This document shows positions 8,953 to 20,556 of a DNA stretch of 64,000 nt, piece after piece. The position numbers and the translations under genes were made by a program. The DNA is taken from NCBI GenBank assembly GCA_015680685.1, contig MNCI01015561.1, positions 1,294,233 through 1,358,232 on the forward strand, written 5' to 3'. The first letter of the stretch is position 1; every line of letters begins with the position of its first letter. The DNA comes from Gnetum montanum (Eukaryota; Streptophyta; Gnetopsida; Gnetales; Gnetaceae). The notes under the pieces were generated by a model that ran no database searches, was not told the origin of the DNA, and saw nothing but the letters and a program-made list of their open reading frames with translations.

Positions 8953-11773
8953 GATGATATCCAAAAGAGAATTGTAGGTAGGAGTGCCATCACAGCCCAA
9001 GGAGAAGTGACCTTAAGGGAGGAGGGATCAACAACAATGATAGCAACAAAAATCCTAGTAGTAAGTAGCTAAGGTTATGCATGGTATCAGGCCTCTTTAG
9101 GAGGAGCTAGAGGTGGAATCTATTAGGCAGATTCCTACTATAGAAATGGGCCAATCTAGGTAGGATGAGGTTCCAAGACCAACACTTAACTTAGAGGTCA
9201 CACTTACTAAAGCTTACATGGAGAGGATTTCAACTAAGGAAGTCCAAAGTTCTATCTTGTAGGAGTTACAATTTGGATCATTCTTGGAGTTGGTGCTAGA
9301 AGAGGTCAAGACAAAATTGCAGGGACCTCCTTTATGGCCCATTCTCTATAATAGTGGGGAGTGGTACATAAGGAAAAACTACCTTTTCTAGAACAACCAA
9401 CAAAGAGATGCATTAGTGAAAATCAAGGACTTCACCATCTTCTACTCAGTTGAAGCCATTGCAAAAGTCCTTGATTTTCCAAACAGTAGAGCCAAGCTAG
9501 TGGAGATCTCAACGTAGGTGGATCCCAAAGTAAAGAAGGAATGAATCCAATAATGTTATAGAGTGGACTGTATGGAGTACAATGCCTTGACAAAGGTGGA
9601 AAGAACCTATTTCAAGATTATGACCTATCACCTTAACCCAATGGTGAGGCTAAGCATGCACAACTCTAAGTGAAAAATTCCTCGTCAACCTATTTTATCT
9701 CATTTTTCTTGAAATAGAAAATTTTTTCAAGAAAAACAAGAAGCATAGGGAGACACTTGCCTTTCCATGTTTAATCAGAAAATTATGCAAAAGAGGAGGA
9801 ATAGCCCATTGTTTCAATGATGTGGTTGATGTGCTCTTGGCACCTCATGGCAGGAGATGATGAAAGATAAGGTTGTTGCTAAGCTTCAAGAAGAGAACAA
9901 CCACCACCATCACCACCATTGGAAGCCCCAGAAATGACATCAAAGATGCTTGTAGCTATTGGTCATCTCAAAATACTTTGAAAGAAATAGATACAAGAAC
10001 AAAAATGGTATAGAGGTGGTGGAAAATCGTCTATCTACCATCTAGTCATGAGCCACTTGAATGAGATAGCAAGGACCATTAGTTGGCTAGACAGGGAGAT
10101 GGTACTACTATTCTCTACACAAAGAAACCTGACATTTATCCAACCCAATCCAAGTACTAAACAAGTTACATTATCCATTCTTGGATAAGCATTTCCTGAA
10201 ATTTTAGAGAATGTAGTAGCCTTCTCTATCGTGTTAGAGGAAGGAGAAGTGGTGATGGTCTTGATCATGCCACATAAGGACTAGGAAAGAGTGATAGAGG
10301 TGGTGGGAGATAGAGTTATAGAAGCTCTCAATGCTCCTACTGCATCAGTACTAGACATTGTTACCATAGCAGACATCCATGCATCAGCAGGAGTAGGGAG
10401 TGGACCGATGAGTGCTGCCCAACATGAAGAAGTATTAGAATGACTATGGGAGCTAGGTAATCACTTCCAGAGATCTTTAATTTTTCAGATGATATCACAG
10501 CCAACCAATCATAGCTTTTAGAGACAAGGAACAAGTTACTAATAGCCAATGTGCAACTTAAGGAGGCCATTGTGACTAATCAATGATTGGTCATCGAGGT
10601 TGCAAAATTAAGATTCCATCTCTCTAATCCTACAATTCTCCGGCCTGAGTTAATACAAGATGAAGCTTTCTAATAGCTTCAATAGAAGTATTAGGAGGCC
10701 AAGAATGCTAATGAAATTACAATCTTTGATGCATCCATGTTAGAAGCAATGTCAAACAACACTAACTATGACCTATTGTGAGTTCGTAAAAAAAAAATTG
10801 GTTCTCAGGAAAGATAACTATTGCTTGCAGAATGTTGAGCAACAAAAGGACCAAATGGTCAAATATATCTACTAGTAGCAGGAGTAACTTACCAAGATGA
10901 ACTTGGATTTAAGGAGGTTAGCTATTAAAAATTGAAATCTCTTAATGTAGGAAGTATATTCTCTTTGCCAAAGGATTGCAACTGAGATTATTGCTTGGAA
11001 AAATTTGGCCCTAAAATTTAAAAAGGTGAAGAATCACTATAGGGACTAGGTTAGACTACTCAAAGAGGTCAATGAAAAAGAAATCAAATTAGCTAAGGTG
11101 AAGATGAAGAAGGCTATCCAGTAACTCCAACAAAGAGATGATGCATGATAGGCCATCTTTGATGGACTGATGCATATAATCAAGTAGAAATTCATTTGAA
11201 GGAGCTACAGATCAAGGGGATGACAAAATACATAGAGCTCACCAACCTTCGCTATGCAAACGTGGCAGTGCTGACAATAGGAAGGCCAAGGATCGAGTTA
11301 GAGAAGTAGGTCACTAACTCCTTCCTCCTTTATGAGATGGAGTTTAAAATTTATAAAGATATAAAACAAAATTTAGAAACAATCAATGCAGAGCTGAAGT
11401 TTTCAAAAGTAAATTCACAGATCAACAAATTATTGCTAAGAACTTGGTGAGGAGGATGAATGACTACCAGGAGCTGCTGAACCTTGTCAGAATGTTTGAT
11501 ATTGAACATAATATATTGGCAACCTAGTTCATCAACATGAAGGAGATGTTTCCTTTATTTCCATGCCCATGGAATATCCTAGCACTGGCTAGTCTAGGCA
11601 AAGAAGCCTAAACCATATACAATCCATGAAGCAAAGAGGAGAAAATAAAGGCATTCCTAGATGTCATTAAGTTTCCAGTAGTAACAATAGGGTAGCCTCA
11701 ACCTCCAGTAGCATCAGGACATGATGAAGGATCATTAGAGCCAAAGGAACCTTCACCTCCAGGCATTGTGTAA
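8953..11773 (+). pseudogene. additional ORF of element B, decayed
   Basis: Aligns along its length with A's aORF. Matches include TLTKAYMERI near 9200, LQFGSFLELVLEEV near 9268, YSVEAIAKVLDFPN near 9440, LAFPCLIRKLCKRGG near 9760, and the coiled-coil phrase LKELQIKGMTKY near 11200 followed by NLRYANVAVL. The tail KEEKIKAFLDVIKFP near 11635 is also shared. Dozens of stops and several frameshifts are present. Function is unknown. Persistence of the same motifs in five copies shows it was once a real protein of the family. Confidence 0.65.
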
Positions 11774-12001
11774 AGACTTTATCTCACCTCTGTCCATTCA
11801 ATAGGCTCCTACTAATTTTTGTCTAACTATCTAATTTGTTTTTGTAAAATGCACCAATTTCTGTAATTCATAAAATATGACACTCAAAGTCAGTTAGTCA
11901 AATAGTCAATCAATAAAATTTAATACTTCCCTAAATTTTGTAAGAAGCTCATTCCCATTTTTTTTTACTCGAGGATGAGTCTTTAGTCAGTCGTGAAAGT
12001 A

Positions 12002-12870
12002 TGATGAAACATCAATAAGATGGCTACATCAATGCATGCTTATCGATGTATCTGAGGATGCATTGATGTAGGTACATCAACGTTGAAGCAAGTATTGCCT
12101 ATATAAATGTGCACACCTCTTGCATTTATGGCACCTTTCAGTCCTTACCTTAGCTAAACTCTTATAGTTTCTTTATGTAGAAGTTAGAATATTTTTCCTT
12201 TCAGTGCCTGCAGTGTAGATTCAAGTGATTGTATGGTATTTTATTCAAGTGCATTTGTACCTAGACACATTTGCATGAGTAGAAATAAAATTGAGATTTC
12301 TTTGATCCATTACAACACTTGGATTAGCATAACTTTAGTTTCAAGTACTTTACTTTACATGCAATTTAATTTCTTATTATTAAGTAATTAATATTATAGT
12401 TTGTAAGAAATGTGAGTACGACCACTTGGAACAGAATTTATTGATGCTTGGAAATCCCAGTAGTGGATACTTGGTACACTTGGTAGTAGATACTTGGTAA
12501 CCCAATAGTGCTAGTATAGGTTAAGGATGTGTATGGCAAGTGGGAACAAATGCTCCACATTAGGCTAGTTAGTTAAGTAGTTAATTGATTAGTTAAATTT
12601 AAATATTAAATCTTTATTTGCTTAATCATTTAGGAAGCGAAGAAAATAATAAAAAGAATAAAAATAAATATCTTATACCTAAATTACACTTAACCATATG
12701 CATAGATTAACACAAGAATTGATTAGAAAGATCATGACTAATGATTACAGAATTCACCATATATGAATATCAACCACTTAGGTAGAAAAAAGTCTATGGA
12801 ATTTGATTGGATTGAATGCACATACTAGTGACTTGTATTGTTGGGCCAAGGGATTACTTGTTGCTCATGT
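12002..12870 (+). repeat. LTR of element B
   Basis: Begins TGATGAAAC after the tract GTCGTGAAAGTA and ends near GTTGCTCATG. U3 contains ATCGAT palindromes and TATATAAATG near 12100. R/U5 contains TTCAAGTGATTGTATGG and AATAAAATTGAGA like the other family LTRs. It is flanked by a PPT on the left and a PBS-like sequence on the right, which is unusual for a simple 3' LTR (see findings). Confidence 0.75.
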
Positions 12871-12890
12871 TTGATATTGTTGTCAAGGAT
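12871..12890 (+). promoter_or_regulatory. decayed primer-binding-site-like sequence
   Basis: TTGATATTGTTGTCAAGGAT differs from the tRNA-Asp-type PBS TTGGCGCCGTTGCCGGGGA only by G-to-A and C-to-T changes over its first 19 bases. Cleaner versions occur next to other LTRs of the family at 42108-42126 and, reversed, at 34152-34171. Confidence 0.45.
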
Positions 12891-13098
12891 GCGTTAACTC
12901 ATTTGGCTATGTCGATGGGGATACGTCAATGAAGATGTGTCGATGCAACTAAGTTATAGCAGATATGATGTAGCATCTACTATGTAGCAACTAACTGAGA
13001 TGCATTGATGGGGATGCTACAATGCAGATGCAATGTCGCGTCTACGATATCTCAACTGATTGATACAATTAACAAAATAATGCTTCATCATATCCCCA
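12891..13098 (-). repeat. reverse U3 fragment of an Athila-like LTR
   Basis: On the minus strand it begins TGATGAAGC and is preceded (13099-13111, minus strand) by AGTCATGGGGATA, the family's polypurine tract. It carries repeated GTCGATG, GATGCATTGATG and ATGTAGC phrases typical of the U3 palindrome region. It lacks R/U5, so it is a truncated, inverted piece next to B's LTR. Confidence 0.55.
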
Positions 13099-13148
13099 TG
13101 ACTCAAGTACCTGACATATCAAGTTTCATCAAAGTTTATAACTTAGTG

Positions 13149-13217
13149 CTACATAGTAGAATCGAACGTGTGATCTAGGGTTACTAGGCCAAAACCTATA
13201 CTACTAAGCTACCACCT
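13149..13217 (-). repeat. tRNA-like (possible SINE head) sequence
   Basis: Reading the minus strand, GGTGGTAGCTTAGTAGTA resembles a Pol III A box and ACGTTCGATTC a B box, about 35 bp apart. Acceptor and T stems do not pair well, so it is not a working tRNA gene. A decayed tRNA-derived SINE or pseudo-tRNA is the likeliest reading. Confidence 0.3.
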
Positions 13218-15560
13218 CATTATTGAGTGATGAAGGCTCTAGTACAAGTAACCTTATTATGCTTAGTTCTCTACTAGTTTAGTTATATATTTATGATATA
13301 TATCTATTATTTTGCCAAGAAAATTTTTTATATGCTTAAAATTAAAAAACCTCAAATTGATTTACTGAGAATTAATTTTCCAAGGATAAAGTCTAGGTTA
13401 CAAAGTAGTTGTCTTATTCAGCGTTACAATGATAAGTATTTATTTACTATGGTAAAATCCAACCAAAAAAAATGTGACCAAGAGAGCTTCCCCTTACCGT
13501 TATGATGATAAAATCATTCTATTGTGACAAAGGATCCTTTTGGATGGGGCTAGTACTTGTCCTCTTGGTCAAAACAAGGAAGCTCTTCTTTTAATTCTAG
13601 CTATCATCTGCTTCATTTGATTCTTTCTTCGTTCTAGTTGTATTGCTAATTACGGTTGGTCTTTGGTGAGAAGTGAATTCCTAAAGGAGTATTTTTTTCT
13701 TTTGTTATTGGCCTAATTGTAAGGATGAAATCCCGAGTAGGCATCTCCAAATTCATTGAGTCTTTCCTTTCTTGTTATTTCTATCTATTCTATTAGATGC
13801 TACATGTATATTTTTTACCCTTTTTATCTGGTTTATCACATACTTCATACATATTCGATATTCTATTTTGATTAATAAAACCTTTTTTTCGAGAGTCCAA
13901 TACCCCTATATTTCTTTCTACTAAAAGATACAAGGTTTAAATTAGAACATAATACCTGAACCCCTACCTACTCTTAACTACCCTACCCTATTACCTTAAT
14001 CTACCTTACCCAACCAAAGCATACCTTAACATCACCTCTTATAGAAGACATCAATAGCTCTATCCTTTATGTTGTAGCTTTGTTACCCGGCCCGTGCTTG
14101 CTCAACCAGAGTGAACCTTAGTATAACCTGTTATGAAAGATATCCCCGGCTTTATCTTCTCTTGTGTGGCTACGTTTAAAAATGCGTTTTCTTGTACTTT
14201 TAAAATTTTATTTCTAACTCTTCCATGTTGGGTGCATGAGGAAGAGCGGGGGACGTATTCTCATGCAAGAAGCTAGTAAGCAGATTTTTAACATGGCTCA
14301 TGATGATTGATAATGATATTTGAAGATTTAAAATTAGTAATGCACGTGTTCACCCATGAAAAACTTTTCCCCTTTTACTTCCACTCTTCCGACTCTCCGG
14401 CACTGTGTCCGTGTCTGCAACACGGATACACCGTCCAATCATTTGAAACAGGTCCATGGCCATCCCCTACCCTGTTAATCCTGTACTTTGCTAGTACTTC
14501 GTTTCAACTCCATTTATGAATTATGATCACGGGTTCTTTGCTGGATTTCTTTGTACAAATGTGCAGCCATGCGGAAAATTGATTCAATTCAGGAACTACA
14601 TAAGGCAATTTAAGGCAACAATGAAAATCATTGTAACGACGCCAAAAGTCTGCTCTGCTCACACAGATTCCATCGCTACCATTCCTAAAACTTTACTCCG
14701 GCATTGGAAAGATTTTTCCAGAGCAAGAGCATCTGGATCTGTATGCATCTCTGCTAAACCTTGAATGATTTGATTATGCTCATACTCCAAAATGGAAGGT
14801 CCTATTTTGAAACCTCACATGACTTTGCTCTTGGACAGTGACATGAGAAAAAATCTGTTGACAAACAAAATCACACCGTGATCAAGAAAGAGTTCCAGAC
14901 AGACGGACACATGACACGCAATAGACACCCAAAGTAAATCTGTGACCACAATTGAAATTTTTCCTGCCACCTCTCTAGATTTGGCAGAGTTAAAAAAACC
15001 AAAAGGTTTGGTGGGTTGGTCCAACCCTGCAATTACTGTCCGTATGAGACAGTAATATGATTGCTACAACTCTGAAGAAATGACGCGGACACATATTGCA
15101 GATCAGAATCATAGTGGCCAAGAATCTTTTTTTGGATTTAACCACAGGAAAGAACAGGTGAAAACAGTAGGGCCTGTTATTTATCGCTGTAAAACTGTGG
15201 AGCCAGGTGTTTTCTATGACGAGTAAAAAACAAATTTACCTGCAACGGGTCTTCTGTTACTGCAATAACTTTAAGCTCTCTGAATCAGATGGCATTGAAT
15301 GGCTTTTCTCGTGAGTCCAAAACTTTGATGCCTCAGCAACATCGTGAATCCTGAGCCCGAGAATGAAGTTCTTGGGATGGAATCACACCCATCATCCAAC
15401 GCAGATGGCAAAGTCTGTGAAGAGTTTTGGCAATCTTGACAATGCATGTGATTTTCCTAATCCTGAAACTGTGGAGGAGCCATGAATCCATGTGAGTTCT
15501 ATGAATAATGGTCGGCATGTTTCTGGTTCATCACCACATTTCCCTGATCCTAACTAATTT
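13218..15560. other. low-repeat intergenic island upstream of the EPF-like gene
   Basis: No transposon protein motif and no convincing gene is seen. Two small inverted repeats are present: GTGTCCGTGT/ACACGGATAC at 14405-14429 and a perfect ATTACTGTC/GACAGTAAT at 15032-15056. Local GC rises toward 15000. It probably contains the regulatory region of the EPF-like gene. Confidence 0.4.
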
Positions 15561-15567
15561 TTGTTTC

Positions 15568-15574
15568 TATATAG
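15568..15574 (+). promoter_or_regulatory. candidate TATA box of the EPF-like gene
   Basis: TATATAG lies 106 bp before the ATG at 15680, a sensible distance for a short 5' leader. No other TATA-like site is as well placed. Confidence 0.4.
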
Positions 15575-15679
15575 AGAAGCTTCAAGAAGGAGGCGTTTTG
15601 TCCAAAGTGTGTTTCTTCTACTTCCTCTGTGTGTGTAAAGTGCTGCTGTTTTTGCATCTTTGGCATTGTTTCTATAGCC

Positions 15680-16614
15680 ATGACGTTTAAGAATAAGCAG
15701 ATCACTTGGGTTGTGCTACCTCTGTTTCTTCTTCTGATATTTCTTCCAGTGGGACTGGGCAGGATAGCTCCCTTCCGTGATAGTAGAACAGAAGGTAAAA
15801 AGTAAACAAGTGAACATGATTTTGAAATTTTTTTTTAAAAAAATTCACTTGCTTGGTTTTTTTGTGTGGCTTCCAAAATTTTGCTGTTCTTTGCAAATTT
15901 AAAGACTTACTCTGACTACTCTCAAAAAATCTTCTTTTTTAAATTTTACTTCTTCTTCTTCTCCTGATACATTGGTATTTGTGGGGTTGTGGGCAGATAA
16001 AGAACATGTGAAAGATGTTGCACTGCCATGCAAAAGCTCCCAGGCTCCATTGCAAAATCATGGCATATCTACCAAGGTACACAGTATTTCCTTGAGGAAT
16101 TGCTTGACGCCTTCCTTCACTTGTTACAGACTTACAGTCTCACCATTTGCGTGTAAACATTAAAGTTTGTATCCCTTTTTCCTACCTTAATGGGTTCTAT
16201 GCTCTTACCTGTCTGCAACATGTTAGAAGCCATTACAGAACAATTTAGCATCTCACTTTTATAAGCTTCCCCACTATGATGAAAACAGTAACACGTACAC
16301 CAATTTTTTTACTCCTTTAATATCACTTTTATGGTATTGATTATTGCAATGGATGAATTCTTGTAACACAACACTGGATGGTTTTTTGGAGACAGATGGG
16401 GAAGCAGAGGGGGGAAAGTCACAGAGTGGTGGGAGATGGGGATGAGCTAATGAGACAGATAGCTGGGTCAGCACTTCCAGATTGCAACCATGCATGTGGA
16501 GGATGTACACCATGCAGGAGAGTTGCAGTGAGCTTGAAATGCTTGCAGGAATCTGAGGCATGTCCCATGGCCTATAGATGCATGTGCAAGGGCAGATCCT
16601 TCCCAGTTCCATGA
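15680..16614 (+). CDS. EPF1: EPF1/EPF2-type stomatal patterning peptide precursor (3 exons)
   Basis: A complete small gene. Exon 1 is 15680-15794, exon 2 is 15997-16076 and exon 3 is 16396-16614. Introns of 202 and 319 bp have GT-AG ends and phases 1 and 0, giving 137 residues. Residues 8-27 (ITWVVLPLFLLLIFLPVGLG) form a clear signal peptide. The C-terminal domain has the EPF1/EPF2 eight-cysteine pattern, with LPDCNHACGGCTPC, then two further cysteines, then CPMAYRCMC, ending FPVP as in EPF1. Known family role: secreted peptides sensed by ERECTA kinases with TMM, limiting stomatal lineage divisions. No stop or frameshift interrupts it, and it contains no transposon, unlike everything around it. 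EPF1 and EPF2 orthology cannot be separated here, so the symbol marks the subfamily. Confidence 0.92.
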
Positions 16615-17210
16615 ACAAAACACTTCAATTCCCCCTATATAATATCATATCATGGAGCTTCGTTGTTTCCTTTGTACGGTGAGGCATGTAAATTTCCTTG
16701 GAGTTAGGATTTTGGTAAACTTATGCACATCACCCAATGTCACTCTAGCATCTCCCAGCTCTTTCATGTAACCGTAATTGTATATTGAATAATATATAAC
16801 GGGTTTTCTTGCATAAAAATGAAGGCTAAACCAAACAAAACTTGCCATCCCATTACTCTTGACTTTTTTGTCCCCTTTTTGCTGAAAGATTTGTAGACTG
16901 CATGCTCGAATACAAGTCTACCATAAGTTATAAGACTTGGTTTTTATTTAATATTTACCCATGTTGTCAGCACAGCTTAAATTTTCAGAAGAAAGCAACT
17001 TTTTTTGTATATCAGACACCACTATTAAATTTTCTTTTGTAACATTAAATTTATTTAATATTTACCCATGAATTGCAACAAGGCATGCACATGTCTTTAG
17101 AACACATGTATACCTTGCATTATGTGCCAAAGTGTGAAAATCATAAACGGATCGACATAGGTTCATGGGTTACTTCAGGTAACTCATCCATGTACATTCC
17201 ATGACCATTT
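16615..17210. other. 3' flank of the EPF-like gene
   Basis: AT-rich, without coding motifs. AATAATATATAAC near 16788 and similar phrases could serve in polyadenylation, but no canonical AATAAA lies close to the stop. Confidence 0.3.
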
Positions 17211-17226
17211 TGATCAAGCTTATATG
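17211..17226 (+). repeat. LINE target-site duplication, left copy
   Basis: TGATCAAGCTTATATG is repeated exactly at 20541-20556, bracketing the LINE. Confidence 0.88.
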
Positions 17227-20200
17227 GGGGTGTCGGACCTCGAAAAGAAGTTTTATTGAAATTAAAGGTGCATCAATTACAACAAATTGAATAAGTCATA
17301 GGGTTAAAGGAAAGGGAAACTGAGAGCATCATGAATGACATTCGGGAAACACTTTAGAAATAAACGAGTATTAAAGGAGGAAACCTAAGTTGGGGCACAA
17401 CCAAATGTCCGCACAGACTGGCTTGTTACAAAATAGAATGACATAGAATTAGATGAGGCAAAGAGCTCTCAATTAAGGAGAGAGTTCCAATGGTGACTCC
17501 ACATAATAAAAAGGAAAAGCTTCCTTGTAGAGATTACTGATGCTAAGTGTAACTGAAACACACAGGTCTTTCCCATAGCTGCAAGAGATGAACCAATTGA
17601 TGACTGTCTAGATTGAACTTGGATGCTTGAGATGAAAATGGATGAGGTGAAAGATCTACAACTTCTCCAACCTGGTAAGCAAACATTTGTTAGAATACTT
17701 TGTCTTTTGAAATAGAACATTGCATCTTCGCTTCCAAATATAATATAAAATAGTAGGCCTAATAACTTTCCACAAGAAATTAAGATTAGCAGAAGTAATG
17801 TTCAAGAATCCGAATATGGCATCCTCTTGAGATAGCTTGTATGATGGAAAAGCTTTAGAAGTCAATTGCCACACATGTTGAGCAAAGGGACATTGCCAAA
17901 ATACATGGACAAAGTCATCTTGTCCACCACATAAGGGGCAATTGGGATTGGGAATCCCCAGATATTCTAGACGTTTTCCAATAGGTAGACCATGGTGGAG
18001 GAGACACCAGAGAAACTGCTTAATTTTGGGGAGGGTCGGAAGTTTCCAAATAAGTTGGAAGAGAGGGATCCAAAATGTTTCTGACTCTTGTTTGTGCCAA
18101 TACTTATTGCAACGTTGAATGACTTTAGATGGGTCATGCATGAGNATCTAAACTAGGCAATGGTTCATTGCAGCCAACTCCCCATACAAAGTATTAAACT
18201 CAACCCTTGAAATCCAACGACTAGCCAACCTAAGACAATTCAAGGAAATGACACCCTTTCGATACCACATGGTAGCCACCTTAGCATTTGTGATAGCAAG
18301 GGAAGCAAGCGATAGAGGTAACCACCACGGATACACTCTAGAGAGGATAGTAGGGTTGATTTTAATGTTAGTCCAGTCAATGTGAGTGTGTAGAATTTGC
18401 CAGGCCATCCAAATGCTTTTGAAAACATGAGATCCAGGAAGAATGATAGTTAGGGGGGAAAGGATCCAATTGACAAAATGGATGCCTTTCCAGAAGGGCT
18501 TATTTTTAGGAAATGCTTGATGAAGCCTTAATTGGAGAAGGGTCCCTATAATATCTAAGGCATCTAAATGTTGTACCAACCACTTAGCAACTAGGGTAAT
18601 TCCTTGCTTATAGGAGTTCAAAATACCTAAGCCACCCTTATTCTTGGGGAGAGTAACAACAAGTGACACTATGAAAGCCTTTCTGAGAATCCTTGGAGGA
18701 CCACAAAAAGTCATGGAATAACCGTTCTAGCTTTTGGTAGGCAGCTTGGGAGGGGGCCCAACATGAAGAGTAATACCCATGGGTGGATGTGCATATGGAC
18801 TTACATACAAGGTATTTACTTGCAAGTGTGAGGGGTTTAGTTTTCCATTTGTCGAGTTTCTTTTGAATTCAATAAATAACTTGCTCCCAAAGGATAGATG
18901 TTGAGCCTCTAAAACGGAAAGGGATTCCCAGAATCTTAACAATGTCTTGATCCTGAAGCCGCTTCCAATTATAGTTGGTCACATGTTTGTAATTTCCCGT
19001 AAAGCTATAAACAAAGGATTTATTCCAATTAATTATGGAACCTGAGAGTGTGCAATATTGCTCCACCCTTGATAAGAGGTGGTGCAAATTGGTGGCTGTG
19101 TTTTGAACTAGAAAAAAGGAGTCATTGGCGAAGTGCATATTGAGAAGCTGTTGTTGAGAGGAGGAAAGGCAGACACCAGTGAGAACTTTCGTTTGAATGT
19201 CTAGGCTAGTTTGATGACAAAGAAAGTCTGATGTGATGATAAAGAGATAGGGGGCAAGAGGACAACCTTGTTGCATAGACCTATGTATTGGAAAGGGAGA
19301 GGTAATGCCAAAGGTAGTGGCAATTCTTGTAGTAGCATCTAAGAATAAGCATTTCACAATATGGAAGAACTTAGGTCCAAAACCAAGTTTGGTCATAGTA
19401 TGCAAGATAAAATCCCACTTAATGTTGTCATAAGCCTTGACATAATCAAGTTTCACAAGGAGAATATCTTGTTCATCATCCTCAACCCACTTGAGACCAG
19501 GAACAAATCCTGTTTGCTGGGGGGATATGATCTGACCAAGAATTTTTTCAGTCGTAAGGCAAGGCACTTCGCCCAAATTTTATACACTACATTGAGAAGA
19601 GTTATGGGATGCCAATTGGAGATATTGGTTAGATCCCCAGACTTGGGGAGGAGACGAATTACCCCTTGATTTAGATTGGGCCCAAGGGAACCAGTTAAGA
19701 GAGCCTCATTAATGACCTGCAAAAGATCCTTTCCCACCAAATCCCAATGATCTTGAAAAAATTCTACGGGAAAACCATCATAACTAGGAGCCTTTCCTTG
19801 ACTAAACTTGGAACAGGCCTCCTGTAGCTTTGCCAGAGTGATATTAGCGTCAAGACTTTGTAGCATAGTGGGATTAATAAGGCAAGGATAATCAGGGGTG
19901 GCAACCTTAAACGAAGAGATGTCCATTGGGGTAGCTGCAAAAAGGGTTTCGTAGTGGTTCTTAAGAAAAGAGAGGATACTATTGTGGTCAGTAATGGTGG
20001 TACCCTCACATGAGATTTTGTCTATAGCATGCGAAGGGGAAGCAGCATTAAGATATTTAAAAAATTCTTTATAGTGTTCATCTTGAATATTTAACCTAGG
20101 GAGCCGACTTTTAGTTAAGGCACTTTGTGCTCGGTACACTTCCCAATGTTGGAAGGCAACGCATGCTCTAGCTAGCTCCTTGTGAACTAGAGTATTGAAG

Positions 20201-20540
20201 GGATCTTGAGCTAGTTTATTAGTGAGATGTTCAATAGTGAGGTGAATTTTGTTGTATTCATGTTTGGCTTGAGCAGCCACCGTCTTACCATACAAATGTG
20301 CAAAGTTTCACACTTGACATGAAGCATGATGCCACCAATCAATCCAACCCACCTGATTTAGGGGCCTAGGTTTGGCATTCCAAAGGTTGGATAGACGAAG
20401 TTGGGCAGTTGGGGAAGAAAAACAATTGTTGTGTAGTCTGAAAAGATGGAATTTTTGTCGGTCAGGGCTACCATGAATCTTGATAGATATGGAGATAGGA
20501 AGATGGTCGGATAAGGTGGCATGGTGATGAACCGTAGTGG
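17227..20540 (-). mobile_element. 5'-truncated L1-type LINE
   Basis: 3.3-kb non-LTR retrotransposon on the minus strand, bounded by exact 16-bp target-site duplications. The 5' end is cut inside the endonuclease domain, just upstream of SDHLPIS, which is usual for incomplete target-primed reverse transcription. The 3' end (left, 17227) shows AATAAAACTTCTTTTCGAGG on the minus strand but no poly(A) run against the duplication, so the tail is missing or non-A. A single N lies at 18145. Confidence 0.9.
17656..20540 (-). pseudogene. LINE ORF2: endonuclease end, reverse transcriptase, zf-RVT
   Basis: From the right: the end of an APE-type endonuclease (ATLSDHLPISISI near 20470-20510); a linker and RT N-terminus (GKAPSYDGFPVEFFQDHW near 19740-19795, NWHPITLLNVVYKI near 19580-19625); an RT palm with VKLDYVKAYDNIKWDFI near 19410-19460; and the catalytic box as FANDSF near 19110-19125, where the usual FADD has a missing second D. 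A zinc-knuckle zf-RVT region follows at 17656-18141 with CPLCGGQDDFVHVFWQCPF. At least three frame breaks and the FAND substitution make it inactive. It would nick DNA and prime reverse transcription at the target. Confidence 0.88.
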
Positions 20541-20556
20541 TGATCAAGCTTATATG
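20541..20556 (+). repeat. LINE target-site duplication, right copy
   Basis: Exact match to 17211-17226. Confidence 0.88.

Larger units (their letters stand above)
8047..12870 (+). mobile_element. Athila-like element B, 3' portion
   Basis: A forward relative of A, visible only from its post-pol spacer. It has a palindrome/TATA cassette, a heavily decayed aORF, a polypurine-like tract and one LTR. The part left of 8047 is replaced by element A, which seems to have inserted into this spacer. Decay is stronger than in A (more stops and lower GC), suggesting an older insertion. Confidence 0.75.

Noticed and set aside
13149-13217. Functional tRNA gene
   Set aside because: Stems do not pair and the acceptor end is missing; kept only as tRNA-like repeat.
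13480-13760. Possible plastid-derived insertion, because some phrases look organellar
   Set aside because: No plastid gene could be recognised in any frame.
15508-15690. 60-codon open frame overlapping the EPF-like exon 1
   Set aside because: Wrong frame; the signal peptide is in the frame starting at 15680 and the splice phases agree only with that frame.
16274-16618. 114-codon reverse open frame over the EPF-like exon 3
   Set aside because: Shadow of the real exon on the opposite strand, no motif.
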